Assembly: GCF_024703995.1 (NCBI RefSeq)
Contig: NZ_JAMXQV010000003.1
Span: 124,001 to 188,000, forward strand
Direction: 5' to 3'
Length of the DNA stretch: 64,000 nt
DNA from: Amycolatopsis iheyensis
Lineage (GTDB): Bacteria > Actinomycetota > Actinomycetes > Mycobacteriales > Pseudonocardiaceae
Program-made: the position numbers and the translations under genes
Notes under the pieces: generated by a model
The model's database searches: none
The model's input: only the letters and a program-made list of their open reading frames with translations
What the model was told of the DNA's origin: nothing
Shown here: positions 11,884 through 21,045 of the stretch, piece by piece
Layout: each line of letters begins with the position of its first letter
Numbering within the stretch: the first letter of the stretch is position 1

Positions 11884-12414
11884 ATGGACGTACGCGTGAT
11901 CGGCCGGATCGCGGCATTGGCCCTGGCCGCCCCGGTGGGTCTGGCGATCGCGGTCGCCCCCGCTTCGGCGGCTGCGGTCACGACGCTCTACTACAGCTCG
12001 TCGGGTGCGCCGGACTACCTCGCCCAGATCGACCAGGGCGCGGCGAACTGGAACGCCGCCGTCACCGACGTGAAGCTGGTCAAGCGGAACACGAGCGCGA
12101 CGATCAAGTTCCACGAGATCCACAGCGGCGGTTCGTACACGAACACGAACGGCCACGGCCGCGGCGACATCTACCTCGACACGAGCCAGGTGGCGGAGGG
12201 CTTCGACCCGACCCGCATCGCGGCGCACGAGCTGGGCCACAACCTGGGCCTGCCGGACCACTACACGGGTCCGTGCACGGAGCTGATGTCCGGCCACGGC
12301 CCGGGCACGGCGTGCAAGAACGCCAAGCCGTCGGCGGCCGAGGCCGCGAAGGTGCAGTCGTTGTGGGTGAACGGGTTCGCGGTCACGCGCGCGGAGTCCC
12401 GCAACGTCGCTTGA
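11884..12414 (+). CDS. Secreted snapalysin-like (M7) zinc metalloprotease
   Basis: 176-residue exported protease. A signal peptide covers residues 1 to about 29 (basic start, Ala/Leu core, PASA cleavage region). The mature part has the extended zinc motif HELGHNLGLPD, with His115, Glu116, His119 and Asp125; the Asp as third ligand distinguishes snapalysins from metzincins with a third His. Two Cys downstream (GPC and TACK) may form a disulfide. The ATG start is set by an AAGGAG ribosome site. Size matches Streptomyces snapalysin without a long propeptide. Confidence 0.93.
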   Translation: MDVRVIGRIAALALAAPVGLAIAVAPASAAAVTTLYYSSSGAPDYLAQIDQGAANWNAAVTDVKLVKRNTSATIKFHEIHSGGSYTNTNGHGRGDIYLDTSQVAEGFDPTRIAAHELGHNLGLPDHYTGPCTELMSGHGPGTACKNAKPSAAEAAKVQSLWVNGFAVTRAESRNVA

Positions 12415-12420
12415 TGATCG

Positions 12421-12963
12421 CTAGGCGAGCCGGTCCGCCCCGACGGCCACGCCGACGATCGTGCAGGGTTCGGTGCCGTGGTTGTGCCAGGCGTGCCGCG
12501 TGCCGTTCTGGACGACCACGTCGCCGGCCCGCACCGTTGTCCGCTCACCGTCGTCGAGCTCCAGCGTGACCTCGCCCGAGACGACCATGACGTAGTCGAG
12601 GCTGTCGGTGGTGTGCATTCCCGCGGTGCCGGGCTCGGTCGCCGCCATCGCGCCCGGCATCAGCCGTTCGAGCTCCGCCAGGGCGGTGGCCTCGTCGAGG
12701 CCGGGTGGTGGGACGAGCTCGCCCGGCGCGATGGTGTTGATCATGAAACGCGATCCGCCCGGCGGCGGGTAGTAGGCCTCGGCGCGGGGCGGCGTGCCGG
12801 CGTCGGGCAGTGTCGGCTGGTCGTCTCGGCCCCAGAGCCGGTAGGCGGCGCAGCCGGGCAGGAGTGCGGACGTGATGGGCTCGACGGCGCGGTCGTCGAC
12901 CACTCGGGCCTTGCCTTCGGTGTCCTGACCGGTCACGACGCGGCGAACTGTCCGCTGGGCCAT
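12421..12963 (-). CDS. Cupin-domain protein, predicted small-molecule enzyme or sensor
   Basis: 180-residue cupin. The C-terminal half shows the beta-barrel motifs: HTTDSLDYVMVVSGEVTLEL, then DVVVQNGTRHAWHNHG with two His and a Pro-less second motif. The N-terminal 100 residues resemble those of actinobacterial cupins near TetR regulators, with SRFMINTIAPGE. No substrate can be assigned. It is divergent from a TetR gene across a region holding three copies of one palindrome, so it is the likely target of that regulator. The start is the ATG beginning MAQRTVRR; the longer open frame passes through the operators and TetR gene. Confidence 0.82.
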   Translation of the reverse strand: MAQRTVRRVVTGQDTEGKARVVDDRAVEPITSALLPGCAAYRLWGRDDQPTLPDAGTPPRAEAYYPPPGGSRFMINTIAPGELVPPPGLDEATALAELERLMPGAMAATEPGTAGMHTTDSLDYVMVVSGEVTLELDDGERTTVRAGDVVVQNGTRHAWHNHGTEPCTIVGVAVGADRLA

Positions 12964-12976
12964 CTGATCCCCCTGG

Positions 12977-13041
12977 ATACGCTTGCGTATGGATACGCCA
13001 CCGTATCCTCCGGCGGAGGAGCGGTCAATACGGCGGCGTAT
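12977..13041. promoter_or_regulatory. Triple TetR operator ATACG-N4-CGTAT
   Basis: Three copies of the palindrome ATACG-N4-CGTAT lie between the cupin and TetR genes: 12977-12990 (spacer CTTG), 12993-13006 (CCAC) and 13028-13041 (GCGG). The first two are 16 bp apart and the third is a further 35 bp away, ten bases before the TetR ATG. This is a strong candidate for autoregulation and for control of the divergent cupin gene. Confidence 0.8.
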
Positions 13042-13050
13042 CCTCCGTCC

Positions 13051-13623
13051 ATGGTGAGGGAGTCGACGCGGCTGTCCGCGCAGGACTGGGCCCGCGCCGC
13101 GCTGCGGGCGATCGCGGACGGCGGGCTGGCCGCGGTCGCGGTCGAACCACTGGCGCGGACCCTCGGCGTGACGAAGGGCAGTTTTTACGCGCACTACCGC
13201 AACCGGGACGAGCTGGTCGCGGCGGCGCTCGAGGAGTGGGTGCGCAGCCACGGCAGCCCGGCGCTGGCCGGCCACGCCGCGATCGCCGACCCGGCGCGGC
13301 GGCTGCGCGAGCTGCTCACCGTGGTCGTCCAGGCCGTGCAGCCACTGGCGCCGTCGGTGCACCTGAGTCTGCTCGGCGACCGCACGGACCCCCGGGTCGA
13401 GGACGCGGTCGGCCGCGTGAACCGGGCCCGGCTGGAGCTGTTGACCCGGACGTACCGCGAGCTGGGCCTGCCACCGGAGCGCGCGGCGTCCCGTGCCCGC
13501 GTCGCCTACGCGGCGATCCTCGGGCTCCTGCACCTGGCCCAGACCGACCCGGACGCCCCATCGCCGGAGGCGCTCGCCGACGAGGCGACGGCGCTCTTCC
13601 TCCCGGAGCCGCCCACCGGCTGA
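13051..13623 (+). CDS. TetR/AcrR family transcriptional regulator
   Basis: 190-residue TetR-type regulator. The N-terminal helix-turn-helix runs over residues about 8-55 (WARAALRAIADGGLAAVAVEP, then LARTLGVTKGSFYAHYRNRDELV). The C-terminal ligand-binding part follows with no close family clue. The start is the ATG ten bases after the third operator copy; the upstream open frame is antisense to the cupin gene. It probably represses itself and the cupin gene, with derepression by an unknown small molecule. Confidence 0.9.
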   Translation: MVRESTRLSAQDWARAALRAIADGGLAAVAVEPLARTLGVTKGSFYAHYRNRDELVAAALEEWVRSHGSPALAGHAAIADPARRLRELLTVVVQAVQPLAPSVHLSLLGDRTDPRVEDAVGRVNRARLELLTRTYRELGLPPERAASRARVAYAAILGLLHLAQTDPDAPSPEALADEATALFLPEPPTG

Positions 13624-13636
13624 CCCCCGGGTTTCA

Positions 13637-13693
13637 AGCGCCCCAATGTGGCCTTGGTTGCGTCAGACGCACCGAAGGCCACATTGGGGCGCT
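13637..13693. repeat. Intergenic inverted repeat, family A copy 1
   Basis: A 57-bp near-perfect palindrome beginning AGCGCCCCAATGTGGCCTT and ending AAGGCCACATTGGGGCGCT, with centre GCGTCAGACGC; arms differ at two positions. It starts 13 bp after the TetR stop codon. Related copies occur at 33111-33197 and 47401-47542. It would form a long stem-loop in RNA. Confidence 0.9.
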
Positions 13694-13743
13694 CCACCGC
13701 GAGAGGGAGGCGCCGCGCCCCGGCCACCTGCGAAGATCGACCC

Positions 13744-14970
13744 GTGCGCGTACTCCGCCCCCTGACGAGCAAGGCGACCTACCGCCGCTGGGTCTACCTC
13801 GTCCTCGGCGGCGCCATCGCCGTGCCCTACCTGCTCTTCTCCGCCATCGCGGTGCCGTCGGTGCTGCCGTTCGTCACCACCGTCGAACGCGCCACCGTCA
13901 TCGGCGGGCTGCTCACCCTGCTCGTCCTCGCCGGGACCGCCTTCCTGCCCGCCGTGCACGTGCTCGAGTCGACCGCCATCCGTGAGCTGCTCGACGACCC
14001 CGTGCCCGACGCGCCCGCGAAACCACGCACCCGCCGCGGCCGGCTGCGTGCCGCGGCGATGTTCGTGCTGCACGTCGTCGCCGGGTTCGTCGTCAGCTTC
14101 TTCAGCCTCGCCGCGCCCGTCGCCGTCGGGGTGTCGGTCAGCGCCGTCTTCACCGGTCACTTCCTGCAGACCGACGGCGGCGACGCAGTCACCGTGCCGA
14201 CCGGCTGGCCGTCGGTGTGGCTGCCGGTCGTGTTCCTCCTCGGCGTGGTCGTGCTGATCTACGTCGTCCGGGCCGTCGGCGGGGCGCTGCGCCGGGCCGC
14301 CGTCCGCTTGCTCGGGATGACCGCCGCCGACCGGATCGCCCAGCTGGAACGGCGGACCGGGCAGCTCGCCGAACGCAACCGGCTGGCCCGCGAGCTGCAC
14401 GACTCGGTGGGGCACGCGCTGAGCGTCGTCACGGTGCAGGCCGGCGCCGCCCGCCGGACACTGCGCACCGACCCGGACTTCACCGAGCGCGCGCTCGGGG
14501 CCATCGAGGAGTCCGCCCGCACCGCGCTCGACGACCTCGACCACGTCCTGGGGCTGCTGCGGGAGGAAGCGCCGGGCCGGGCGCCGCAGCCGGCGCTGGC
14601 CGAGCTGCCGACCCTGCTCGAGACGACCCGGCTCGCCGGCAACGAGGTCGTCGCCGACATCGGGGGCGACCTGGCCGCGGTGCCGGCCGTGGTGTCCCGC
14701 GAGGTCTACCGGATCCTGCAGGAATGCCTGACCAACGCGGTGCGCCACGCCGGTAGGGTCCCGGTGACGATGGTCGTCGACATCGGGGCGCACGGGCTCC
14801 TCGCCCGTGTCGCGAACCCGCTGGGCAGCGGCGCCGCGCGCGCCGGCGGCGGTCGCGGCCTGCGCGGGATGACCGAGCGGGTGGCGGTGCTCGGCGGCGA
14901 GCTGTCGGCCGGGCCGGTGGACGAGCGGTGGGAGGTCGTGGTGCGGGTGCCGTGGGGGAGCGGGCGATGA
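13744..14970 (+). CDS. Sensor histidine kinase, NarL-partner type
   Basis: 408-residue membrane kinase. Four to five hydrophobic segments occupy the first 190 residues with no large external domain. The dimerisation and phosphoacceptor box is RLARELHDSVGHALSVV (HisKA_3 type; the His of ELHDS is the predicted phosphorylation site). The ATPase domain has a short N-box (ECLTNAVRHA) and a GGGRGLRGMTERV G-box. The GTG start lies after the repeat; no strong ribosome site is seen. It is coupled to the response regulator by an ATGA overlap. The signal is unknown. Confidence 0.93.
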   Translation: MRVLRPLTSKATYRRWVYLVLGGAIAVPYLLFSAIAVPSVLPFVTTVERATVIGGLLTLLVLAGTAFLPAVHVLESTAIRELLDDPVPDAPAKPRTRRGRLRAAAMFVLHVVAGFVVSFFSLAAPVAVGVSVSAVFTGHFLQTDGGDAVTVPTGWPSVWLPVVFLLGVVVLIYVVRAVGGALRRAAVRLLGMTAADRIAQLERRTGQLAERNRLARELHDSVGHALSVVTVQAGAARRTLRTDPDFTERALGAIEESARTALDDLDHVLGLLREEAPGRAPQPALAELPTLLETTRLAGNEVVADIGGDLAAVPAVVSREVYRILQECLTNAVRHAGRVPVTMVVDIGAHGLLARVANPLGSGAARAGGGRGLRGMTERVAVLGGELSAGPVDERWEVVVRVPWGSGR

Positions 14971-15623
14971 GCGTGCGGGTGCTGCTGGTCGACGACGAGC
15001 CGCTGATCCGCGCCGGGCTGCGGGCGATCGTCGACAGCGAAGCGGGCTTGACGGTGGTCGGCGAGGCCGCCGACGGCGCGGAGGTGCCCGGCCTGGTGGC
15101 CCGGCTGCGCCCGGACGTCGTGCTGATGGACGTCCGGATGCCCGCGGTGGACGGGATCCGGGCCACCACGCACCTGATGTCCACAGTGGACGAGCCGCCG
15201 AAGGTGATCGTGGTGACGACCTTCGAGAACGACGACTACGTGTACGACGCGCTCGTGGCCGGCGCGAGCGGGTTCCTGCTGAAGCGGGCCCGCCCCGAGG
15301 AGATCATCACGGCGATCAGGACGGTGGTGACGGGCGAGTCGTTGCTGTTCCCGGCGGCGATCCGCCGCTTGGCGGCCCAGCACACCCCGACGGGCGACGG
15401 CCTGGCGAGCGCGAGCTTGACCGAGCGAGAGCGCGAAGTGCTGCGGCTGATGGCGGGCGGGCTGTCCAATGTGGAGATCGCGGGGGAGCTGTTCCTGGGT
15501 GTGCAGACGGTGAAGACGCACGTGGGCAACGTGCTGGCGAAGCTGGGGGCGCGGGATCGCACCCAGGCGGTGATCCGGGCGTATGACTCGGGCTTCGTGA
15601 CGCCCGCGGGGCCGACCACGTGA
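14967..15623 (+). CDS. NarL/FixJ family response regulator
   Basis: 218-residue regulator. The receiver domain (1 to about 120) has the acidic pair in VLLVDDEP, the phosphorylation Asp in VVLMDVRMP (about residue 54) and the Lys in GFLLKRARPEE. The C-terminal LuxR-type helix-turn-helix spans about 150-215 (TEREREVLRLMAGGLSNVEIA, VQTVKTHVGNVLAKLGARDR, quoted in parts). The ATG overlaps the kinase stop, making a standard two-component operon. No target genes can be inferred nearby. Confidence 0.95.
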   Translation: MSVRVLLVDDEPLIRAGLRAIVDSEAGLTVVGEAADGAEVPGLVARLRPDVVLMDVRMPAVDGIRATTHLMSTVDEPPKVIVVTTFENDDYVYDALVAGASGFLLKRARPEEIITAIRTVVTGESLLFPAAIRRLAAQHTPTGDGLASASLTEREREVLRLMAGGLSNVEIAGELFLGVQTVKTHVGNVLAKLGARDRTQAVIRAYDSGFVTPAGPTT

Positions 15624-15892
15624 GCGTGAGCTGGTGGGCGCTGGGGGTATCGGCGTTTTTCCCTGACGGTTTCGGTCTTGTCGCTGGGATCGAAGGCCGT
15701 CTTCAAGATGGACGTCGTCGAAATCCTGGAGAGTGTCGAGAATTCGGGCTCCGCGACGCTCGAGTTTCGCCAAGACTGCCTTATTCGGACTGGCTCGAAA
15801 CCCTCGCGAGCGTAAAGCGGGACGCTGCCGAGTTCACAACCGACAGTCGTGGCTCGTGACGCCCGCCGGCTGATTCGGGCACTATGGGGCGC
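15624..15892. other. Intergenic stretch without a supported gene
   Basis: About 270 bp with lower GC than its neighbours. It contains only short open frames without ribosome sites, on either strand. No repeat family seen elsewhere in the window occurs here. It may be a degraded gene, but no family is recognisable. Confidence 0.4.
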
Positions 15893-16603
15893 ATGACTCA
15901 GGTTGCCGCATACGACGAGTTCGCCGAGGCGTACACCCTCGAGAACGACACCAGCCTCATGAACGCCTACTACGAGCGGCCCGCCGCCCTCGCGCTCGCC
16001 GGGGATGTCGCCGGGCGGCGGGTGCTCGATGCCGGCTGTGGCTCGGGGCCGCTCTTCGGCGCTCTGCGGGAACGGGGTGCCCAGGTCAGCGGCATCGACC
16101 AAAGCGCAGCCATGCTGGCCCACGCGCGGCAGCGGCTCGGCGCCGACGCCGATCTCCGGGTGGCCGATCTGGCCGAGCCGCTGCCCTTCGCCGACGACAC
16201 GTTCGACGACGTCGTCGCGTCGCTGGTGCTGCACTACCTGGAAGACTGGGCGCCGACGCTCGCCGAGCTGCGGCGTGTGCTGAAGACCGGTGGGCGGCTG
16301 ATCGCGTCGGTCAACCACCCCCTCATGGTCAACCTCACGCACCGGCAGACCGGGCCCCGGCCCGACTACTTCGCGTCCTACACCTGGACCGACGAGTTCG
16401 AGCTGCACGGCCGCCCGGCGCGGATGACGTTCTGGAACAAGCCGCTGCACGCCATGACCGACGCCTTCACCGAGGCCGGCTTCCGGATCTCCGTGATCAG
16501 CGAACCCCATCCGGTGGCCGAAGCCCGCAAGCGGTTTCCCGACGATTTCGACCTCCTCGACACCTTCCCGAGCTTCCTGTTCTTCGTGGTCGAAGCCGGT
16601 TAG
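15893..16603 (+). CDS. Class I SAM-dependent methyltransferase
   Basis: 236-residue methyltransferase. Motif [16 protein letters not shown] is at about residues 42-56, the acidic SAM ribose contact follows in VSGIDQS, and a post-motif [18 protein letters not shown] is typical of the Methyltransf_11/25 group. The substrate is unknown. The ATG at 15893 is chosen because a TANNNT-like CACTAT lies at leaderless spacing; an ATG nine bases earlier is also possible. The last four bases overlap the convergent cysNC gene. Confidence 0.9.
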   Translation: MTQVAAYDEFAEAYTLENDTSLMNAYYERPAALALAGDVAGRRVLDAGCGSGPLFGALRERGAQVSGIDQSAAMLAHARQRLGADADLRVADLAEPLPFADDTFDDVVASLVLHYLEDWAPTLAELRRVLKTGGRLIASVNHPLMVNLTHRQTGPRPDYFASYTWTDEFELHGRPARMTFWNKPLHAMTDAFTEAGFRISVISEPHPVAEARKRFPDDFDLLDTFPSFLFFVVEAG

Positions 16604-18408
16604 TCCAGGCCGTCGAGGACGGCCTGGATCGCCGCCGCCATCGATGCCGGGTCGCCGTCGGCCGGGTGCAGTACCAGATCCGGCGACGACGGCCGCTCGT
16701 ACGGTGCGTCGATGCCCGTGAAACCCGTGATTTCCCCGGCGCGCGCCTTCGCGTACATGCCCTTCGGGTCCCGGGCCTCACACACCTCCAGGGGCGTGTC
16801 GACGAAGACCTCCACGAACGGGAGATCCCCGGAAATCGCGCGGGCCGAAGCGCGATCCGCGGCGTACGGGCTGATCAACGACGCGATCGCCACCACGCCC
16901 GCGTCCGCGAACAGGCGCGCCACCTCCGCCACCCGCCGCACGTTCTCGGCGCGGTCCGAAGGACTGAACCCGAGCCCCTTGTTCAGCCCGTGCCGCAGGT
17001 TGTCCCCGTCCAGGAGGTACGCCGGCCGCCCGGCCGCGACCAGCCGGCGTTCCAGCTCCACCGCCACCGACGACTTGCCCGACGCCGACAGCCCGGTCAG
17101 CCACACCGTCGCCCCGCGGGTCGGCCGGTCCTCGCGGCGCACCGCCGCCGTGTGCCAGACGACCGGGGACGCGACCGCGCCGGTGATCATGCCCGCCGCG
17201 ACCGTGTCGCCGCTGTGCTCGTCCACCAGCAAGAACCCGCCCGTGGCGCGGTTGCGGCGATACGGGTCGAACAGCAGTGGCGCGCGCGTGCGCAGCCGGA
17301 TCCGGCCGATGTCGTTCAACGACAGCGAATCCGCCTCGGAACGGTGCAACGTCGTCACGTCGAGGCGGTACTCCAGCTGCTCCACCGACCCGCGCGTCTC
17401 GGTCGTCGTGTGCCGGACGACGTAGGTACTACCCGGTGTCAGGGAAGACCGAGGGGAGAACCAGCACACCAGCGCGTCGACCTCGCGGGCCGACTCCGCG
17501 CGGTTGCCCGGGCGGCACAGCATCGCCCCGCGGCCCAAGTCCAGGTCGTCGGCCAGCTCGACCGCGACCGCCTGCCCGGTGAACGCCTCCGAAAGCGGTT
17601 TCCCGCCCGGACCCCACACCGCGCGCACCCGGGAGGTGAACCCGGACGGCAGTGCCACGACCTCGTCACCCGGCTTGAAGACCCCGCCGGCGATCGTGCC
17701 CGCGTAGCCGCGGAAGTCCGACCGGCGGATCACGTACTGCACCGGGAACCGTGCGTCGATGAGGTTGCGGTCGGACGCGACGTGCACCTCCTCCAGCTGG
17801 TGCAGCAGTGAAGTCCCCTCGTACCACGGCATGCTCGCGCTGCGGTGGACCACGTTGTCGCCGTGCAGCGCCGAAACCGGCACGAACGTCAGGTCCGCGA
17901 CGTCGAGCTTCATCGCGAACCGCCGGAACTCCTCGCGGATCTCGTCGAACCGCGCCCGCGACCAGCCGACGAGGTCCATCTTGTTCACGCACACCACGAG
18001 GTGCCCGATGCCGAGCAGCGACGCGAGGAACGCGTGCCGCCGCGACTGCTCGAGAATGCCCTTGCGCGCGTCCACCAGGATCAGCGCGAGGTCGGCCGTC
18101 GACGCGCCGGTCACCATGTTCCGAGTGTACTGCAGGTGCCCCGGCGTGTCCGCGATGATGAACTTCCGCTTGGGCGTGGCGAAGTAGCGGTGCGCGACGT
18201 CGATCGTGATGCCCTGCTCGCGTTCGGCGCGCAGGCCGTCGGTCAGCAGCGCGAGGTCCGGGTAGTCCTCGCCGCGGTCGCGACTGGCGCGTTCGACGGC
18301 GGCGAGCTGGTCGGTGAAGATCGCCTTCGAGTCGAACAGCAGCCGGCCGATCAACGTGGACTTGCCGTCGTCGACGCTGCCCGCCGTGGCGATCCGCAGC
18401 AGCTGCAT
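16600..18408 (-). CDS. cysNC: Bifunctional sulfate adenylyltransferase subunit 1 / APS kinase CysN-CysC
   Basis: 602-residue fusion. The N-terminal CysN GTPase (about 1-420) has the P-loop [21 protein letters not shown] and NKMD. The C-terminal CysC kinase (about 430-602) has P-loop LSASGKSS, then [17 protein letters not shown] and the lid region. Together with CysD it converts sulfate to APS and then to PAPS. The ATG overlaps the cysD stop as TGATG. The fusion is the actinobacterial form (as in M. tuberculosis Rv1286). No cysH reductase gene lies nearby. Here the facing operon ends in a sulfotransferase that would use PAPS. Confidence 0.95.
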   Translation of the reverse strand: MQLLRIATAGSVDDGKSTLIGRLLFDSKAIFTDQLAAVERASRDRGEDYPDLALLTDGLRAEREQGITIDVAHRYFATPKRKFIIADTPGHLQYTRNMVTGASTADLALILVDARKGILEQSRRHAFLASLLGIGHLVVCVNKMDLVGWSRARFDEIREEFRRFAMKLDVADLTFVPVSALHGDNVVHRSASMPWYEGTSLLHQLEEVHVASDRNLIDARFPVQYVIRRSDFRGYAGTIAGGVFKPGDEVVALPSGFTSRVRAVWGPGGKPLSEAFTGQAVAVELADDLDLGRGAMLCRPGNRAESAREVDALVCWFSPRSSLTPGSTYVVRHTTTETRGSVEQLEYRLDVTTLHRSEADSLSLNDIGRIRLRTRAPLLFDPYRRNRATGGFLLVDEHSGDTVAAGMITGAVASPVVWHTAAVRREDRPTRGATVWLTGLSASGKSSVAVELERRLVAAGRPAYLLDGDNLRHGLNKGLGFSPSDRAENVRRVAEVARLFADAGVVAIASLISPYAADRASARAISGDLPFVEVFVDTPLEVCEARDPKGMYAKARAGEITGFTGIDAPYERPSSPDLVLHPADGDPASMAAAIQAVLDGLD

Positions 18409-19337
18409 CAGAAGTAGCCTTCCCGCTTGCGGTCTTCCATGCCGGCCTCGGAGATCCGGTCGTCGGCGCGCGTCGCGCCGCGTTCGGTGACGCGGGTGGC
18501 GGCCACCTCGGCGACCACTTCGGACGGTGTCGACGCCGAGGATTCGACGCAGCCGGTGCAGGTGGCGTCGCCGACGGTCCGGAACCGGACAGTCGCCTCG
18601 TACGGCGTCTCGCCGTCCACGAGGGACAGGAAACGGGTGGCCGCCAGCAGCATGCCGTCGCGCTGCACCACCGGGCGCCGGTGCGCGTAGTACAGCGGTG
18701 GCAACGCGATCCGCTCGTCGTGGACGTACTGCCAGATGTCCAGCTCGGTCCAGTTCGACAGCGGGAAGACGCGGATGTGTTCGCCGCGCCGGTGCCGCCC
18801 GTTGTAGAGGTTCCACAGCTCCGGGCGCTGCGCCCGCGGGTCCCACTGGCCGTGCTCGTCGCGGAAGCTGAAGACGCGCTCTTTCGCTCGCGCCTTCTCC
18901 TCGTCCCGGCGGGCGCCGCCGAACACGGCGTCGAACCGGCCCTCGCGGATCGCCCGCAGGAGGGTCACCGTCTGGAGGCGGTTGCGGCTGGTCCCCGGCC
19001 CGGTCTCCTCGACGACGCGGCCGGCGTCGATGTCATCCTGCACCCTGGACACTTCGAGACGCAGGCCCAGCGCGGCGACCGTCTCGTCGCGGAACCGCAG
19101 CACCTCGTCGAAGTTGTGGCCGGTGTCGACGTGCAGCACGGGGAAGGGCAGCGGCGCGGGCCAGAACGCCTTCGCGGCGGCGTGCAGCATCACCACCGAG
19201 TCCTTGCCGCCGGAGAAAAGCAGCACCGGACGTTCGAAGGTCGCCGCGACTTCGCGGAAGACGTGCACGGCCTCCGCCTCGAGCGCGGCCAGGTGGGACA
19301 GCTCGTAAGCCACGGACACCGGAAAAAAGTAGAACAT
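18408..19337 (-). CDS. cysD: Sulfate adenylyltransferase subunit 2 CysD
   Basis: 309-residue catalytic subunit of ATP sulfurylase. The PP-loop [11 protein letters not shown] lies near residue 43. Typical downstream segments are [29 protein letters not shown] and the C-terminal GCVESSA and RKREGYF tail. The first gene of cysD-cysNC. The ATG at 19337 gives [16 protein letters not shown]; a GTG six codons in is possible, since most homologues begin close to VAYELSHL. Only 39 bp separate it from the divergent operon. Its start codon sits in a 12-bp palindrome. Confidence 0.94.
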   Translation of the reverse strand: MFYFFPVSVAYELSHLAALEAEAVHVFREVAATFERPVLLFSGGKDSVVMLHAAAKAFWPAPLPFPVLHVDTGHNFDEVLRFRDETVAALGLRLEVSRVQDDIDAGRVVEETGPGTSRNRLQTVTLLRAIREGRFDAVFGGARRDEEKARAKERVFSFRDEHGQWDPRAQRPELWNLYNGRHRRGEHIRVFPLSNWTELDIWQYVHDERIALPPLYYAHRRPVVQRDGMLLAATRFLSLVDGETPYEATVRFRTVGDATCTGCVESSASTPSEVVAEVAATRVTERGATRADDRISEAGMEDRKREGYF

Positions 19338-19342
19338 GTTCT
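19331..19342. promoter_or_regulatory. 12-bp palindrome over the cysD start
   Basis: AGAACATGTTCT is a perfect palindrome that includes the cysD start codon, in the 39-bp region shared by cysD and the sulfotransferase operon. It may be an operator affecting both directions; chance cannot be excluded for a single copy. Confidence 0.35.
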
Positions 19343-19376
19343 TGTCATCGGTCAAGCGGTGCGCGATCCTGGGACG

Positions 19377-19856
19377 ATGGACCTGGTCGTACTCGAAGAG
19401 ATCCGCCGGCTGAAGTACCGCTACCTCCGCGCGGTCGACCTGAAGCAGTGGGACGAGGTGGCCGACACCTTCACCGCCGACGCCACGGCCGACTACGGGA
19501 CCCGCGCGACCGGCGAGGAAGGCAAGCACTTCGAGGGCCGTGACGCCATTGTCGCGTTCCTCACCGAGAGCCTCGGCAACGGCATCATCACCGTCCACCA
19601 CGCAGGTCAGCCCGAGATCGAAGTCGACGGCGACACCGCGACCGGGCGGTGGGCGTTCACGGACAAGGTCATCGTGCCCGAGCACAAGGTGATCATCGAG
19701 GGCGCCGCGTTCTACGAGGACACCTACCGCCGGGAGGCCGACGGCGCCTGGCGGATGACGCACATCGGGTACGTCCGGACGTACGAGTCGATGCAGTCGT
19801 GGGCGAAGGACCCGGGCTTCCGGCTGCTCGCGAACCGCTGGGCCGTGCCGGCATGA
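19377..19856 (+). CDS. SnoaL-like/NTF2-fold protein
   Basis: 159-residue protein of the SnoaL-like (NTF2) fold: N-terminal helix EEIRRLKYRYLRAVDLKQWDE, then DTFTADATADYG, and strands with HHAGQPEIEVDGDTATGRW and RREADGAWRMTHIGYVRTYE. Family members include isomerases, cyclases and dehydratases acting on hydrophobic rings; several actinobacterial ones sit in steroid or lipid clusters. The ATG is 39 bp from divergent cysD. It overlaps the next gene by ATGA. Function here is inferred only as an enzyme in the sulfotransferase operon. Confidence 0.88.
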   Translation: MDLVVLEEIRRLKYRYLRAVDLKQWDEVADTFTADATADYGTRATGEEGKHFEGRDAIVAFLTESLGNGIITVHHAGQPEIEVDGDTATGRWAFTDKVIVPEHKVIIEGAAFYEDTYRREADGAWRMTHIGYVRTYESMQSWAKDPGFRLLANRWAVPA

Positions 19857-21043
19857 TCGAGAACGAGTTCTTGTTGACCCGGCCGTTCGCCGACGCCATC
19901 GCCGAGGCCGAGAAGCTGATCGCCGAAGCCCCGCCGGCGCAGACCGAGCAGGGCCTGCTGGAGGGGTACGACTACCTCGCCGGGAGCATCCGCGCGTCAC
20001 TGCAGATGGCCTGGGCCTACCAGCGCGACTTCCCGTACTTCACCGCGTCGACCGGGCCCTACACCAAGATGGGCCTGGACAACCCGGACACGCTCTACTT
20101 CAACGCCAACATCCGCGCCGACCGCGAGTACCTGGTCACCGGCGTCCGCGGCACCACCGCCGACCTGAGCTTCCAGGTCCTCAACGGCGACTACTCGCCG
20201 GTCGTGGTGCCCGACAGCCTCGCCGCGTTCGACGACCGGGCCATCGAAATCGGCGAAGACGGCCGCTTCGAGCTGCGCTTCGGGCCGGCCCGCGAGAACC
20301 CGGGGCCGAACTACTTCGTCCTCGGCGAGGGCTCGTCGATGCTCGTCGTCCGCGAGGTCCACAGCGACTGGGCGACCGAGAAGCGCGGCGAGATCCGCAT
20401 CCAGTGCGTCGACACCGCGGGCCAGGCACCGCCGGTGCCGGACCGTTCGGCGCTGGCGAAGCGCTACGGCGTCACCGGCAAGATCCTGCTGAGCCGGCTC
20501 AGGACGTTCCTGGCCTTCCCGAAGTGGTTCTACGACAACCTGCCGGTGAACACGATGACCGAGCCGCGCTCGACTCCCGGCGGGCTGACCACGCAGTTCT
20601 CCTCGGCCGGGCACTACGAGCTGGGTGACGAAGAGGCGATGATCGTCACCGTGCCGCGCTGCGCCGACGCGCCGTACCAGGGCATCCAGCTCGGCAGCCT
20701 CTGGTACGTCTCGCTCGACTACATCAACCACCAGACGAGCCTCACCGCCGACCAGGCCCGCGTCGACCCGGACGGCAGGATCCGGTTCGTCATCAGCGAG
20801 CGCGACCCCGGCGTCGCGAACTGGCTGGAGCGCACCGGCCACGACCGCGGGTACGTCCAGATCCGCTGGCAGCGGCTCGCCCGGGACCTCGGGCCGGACG
20901 ACGGCCCGGTCGTCGAGGTCGTCAAGGTCGACGAGCTGCCGGACCGGCTGCCCTACCACGACGAAGCACGCGTGACGCCGGCCGAATGGTCGGCGCGGAT
21001 CGCGGCCCGGCAGGACGCCGTCGCCGCCCGGATGCTGGGGTGA
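19853..21043 (+). CDS. DUF1214-domain protein
   Basis: 396-residue protein with an N-terminal helical part and a C-terminal DUF1214-type beta region (LDYINHQTSLTADQARVDPDG, FVISERDPGVANWLERTGH, quoted in parts). No signal peptide or membrane helix is seen. The GYVQIRWQRL segment and the acidic tail are family-typical. Biochemical function is unknown. It is coupled to the SnoaL-like gene by a four-base overlap and two bases from the SDR gene, so it belongs to the same operon. Confidence 0.85.
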   Translation: MIENEFLLTRPFADAIAEAEKLIAEAPPAQTEQGLLEGYDYLAGSIRASLQMAWAYQRDFPYFTASTGPYTKMGLDNPDTLYFNANIRADREYLVTGVRGTTADLSFQVLNGDYSPVVVPDSLAAFDDRAIEIGEDGRFELRFGPARENPGPNYFVLGEGSSMLVVREVHSDWATEKRGEIRIQCVDTAGQAPPVPDRSALAKRYGVTGKILLSRLRTFLAFPKWFYDNLPVNTMTEPRSTPGGLTTQFSSAGHYELGDEEAMIVTVPRCADAPYQGIQLGSLWYVSLDYINHQTSLTADQARVDPDGRIRFVISERDPGVANWLERTGHDRGYVQIRWQRLARDLGPDDGPVVEVVKVDELPDRLPYHDEARVTPAEWSARIAARQDAVAARMLG

Positions 21044-21045
21044 GG

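Noticed and set aside
9767-11917. A 716-codon open frame overlapping the UbiB-like gene
   Set aside because: Arg/Ala/Gly-rich without motifs; the overlapping UbiB frame has complete kinase motifs.
15708-15815. 35-codon ORF starting MDVVEILESVENSG in the gap after the response regulator
   Set aside because: Protein-like at first sight but no ribosome site, promoter or family; too short to support.
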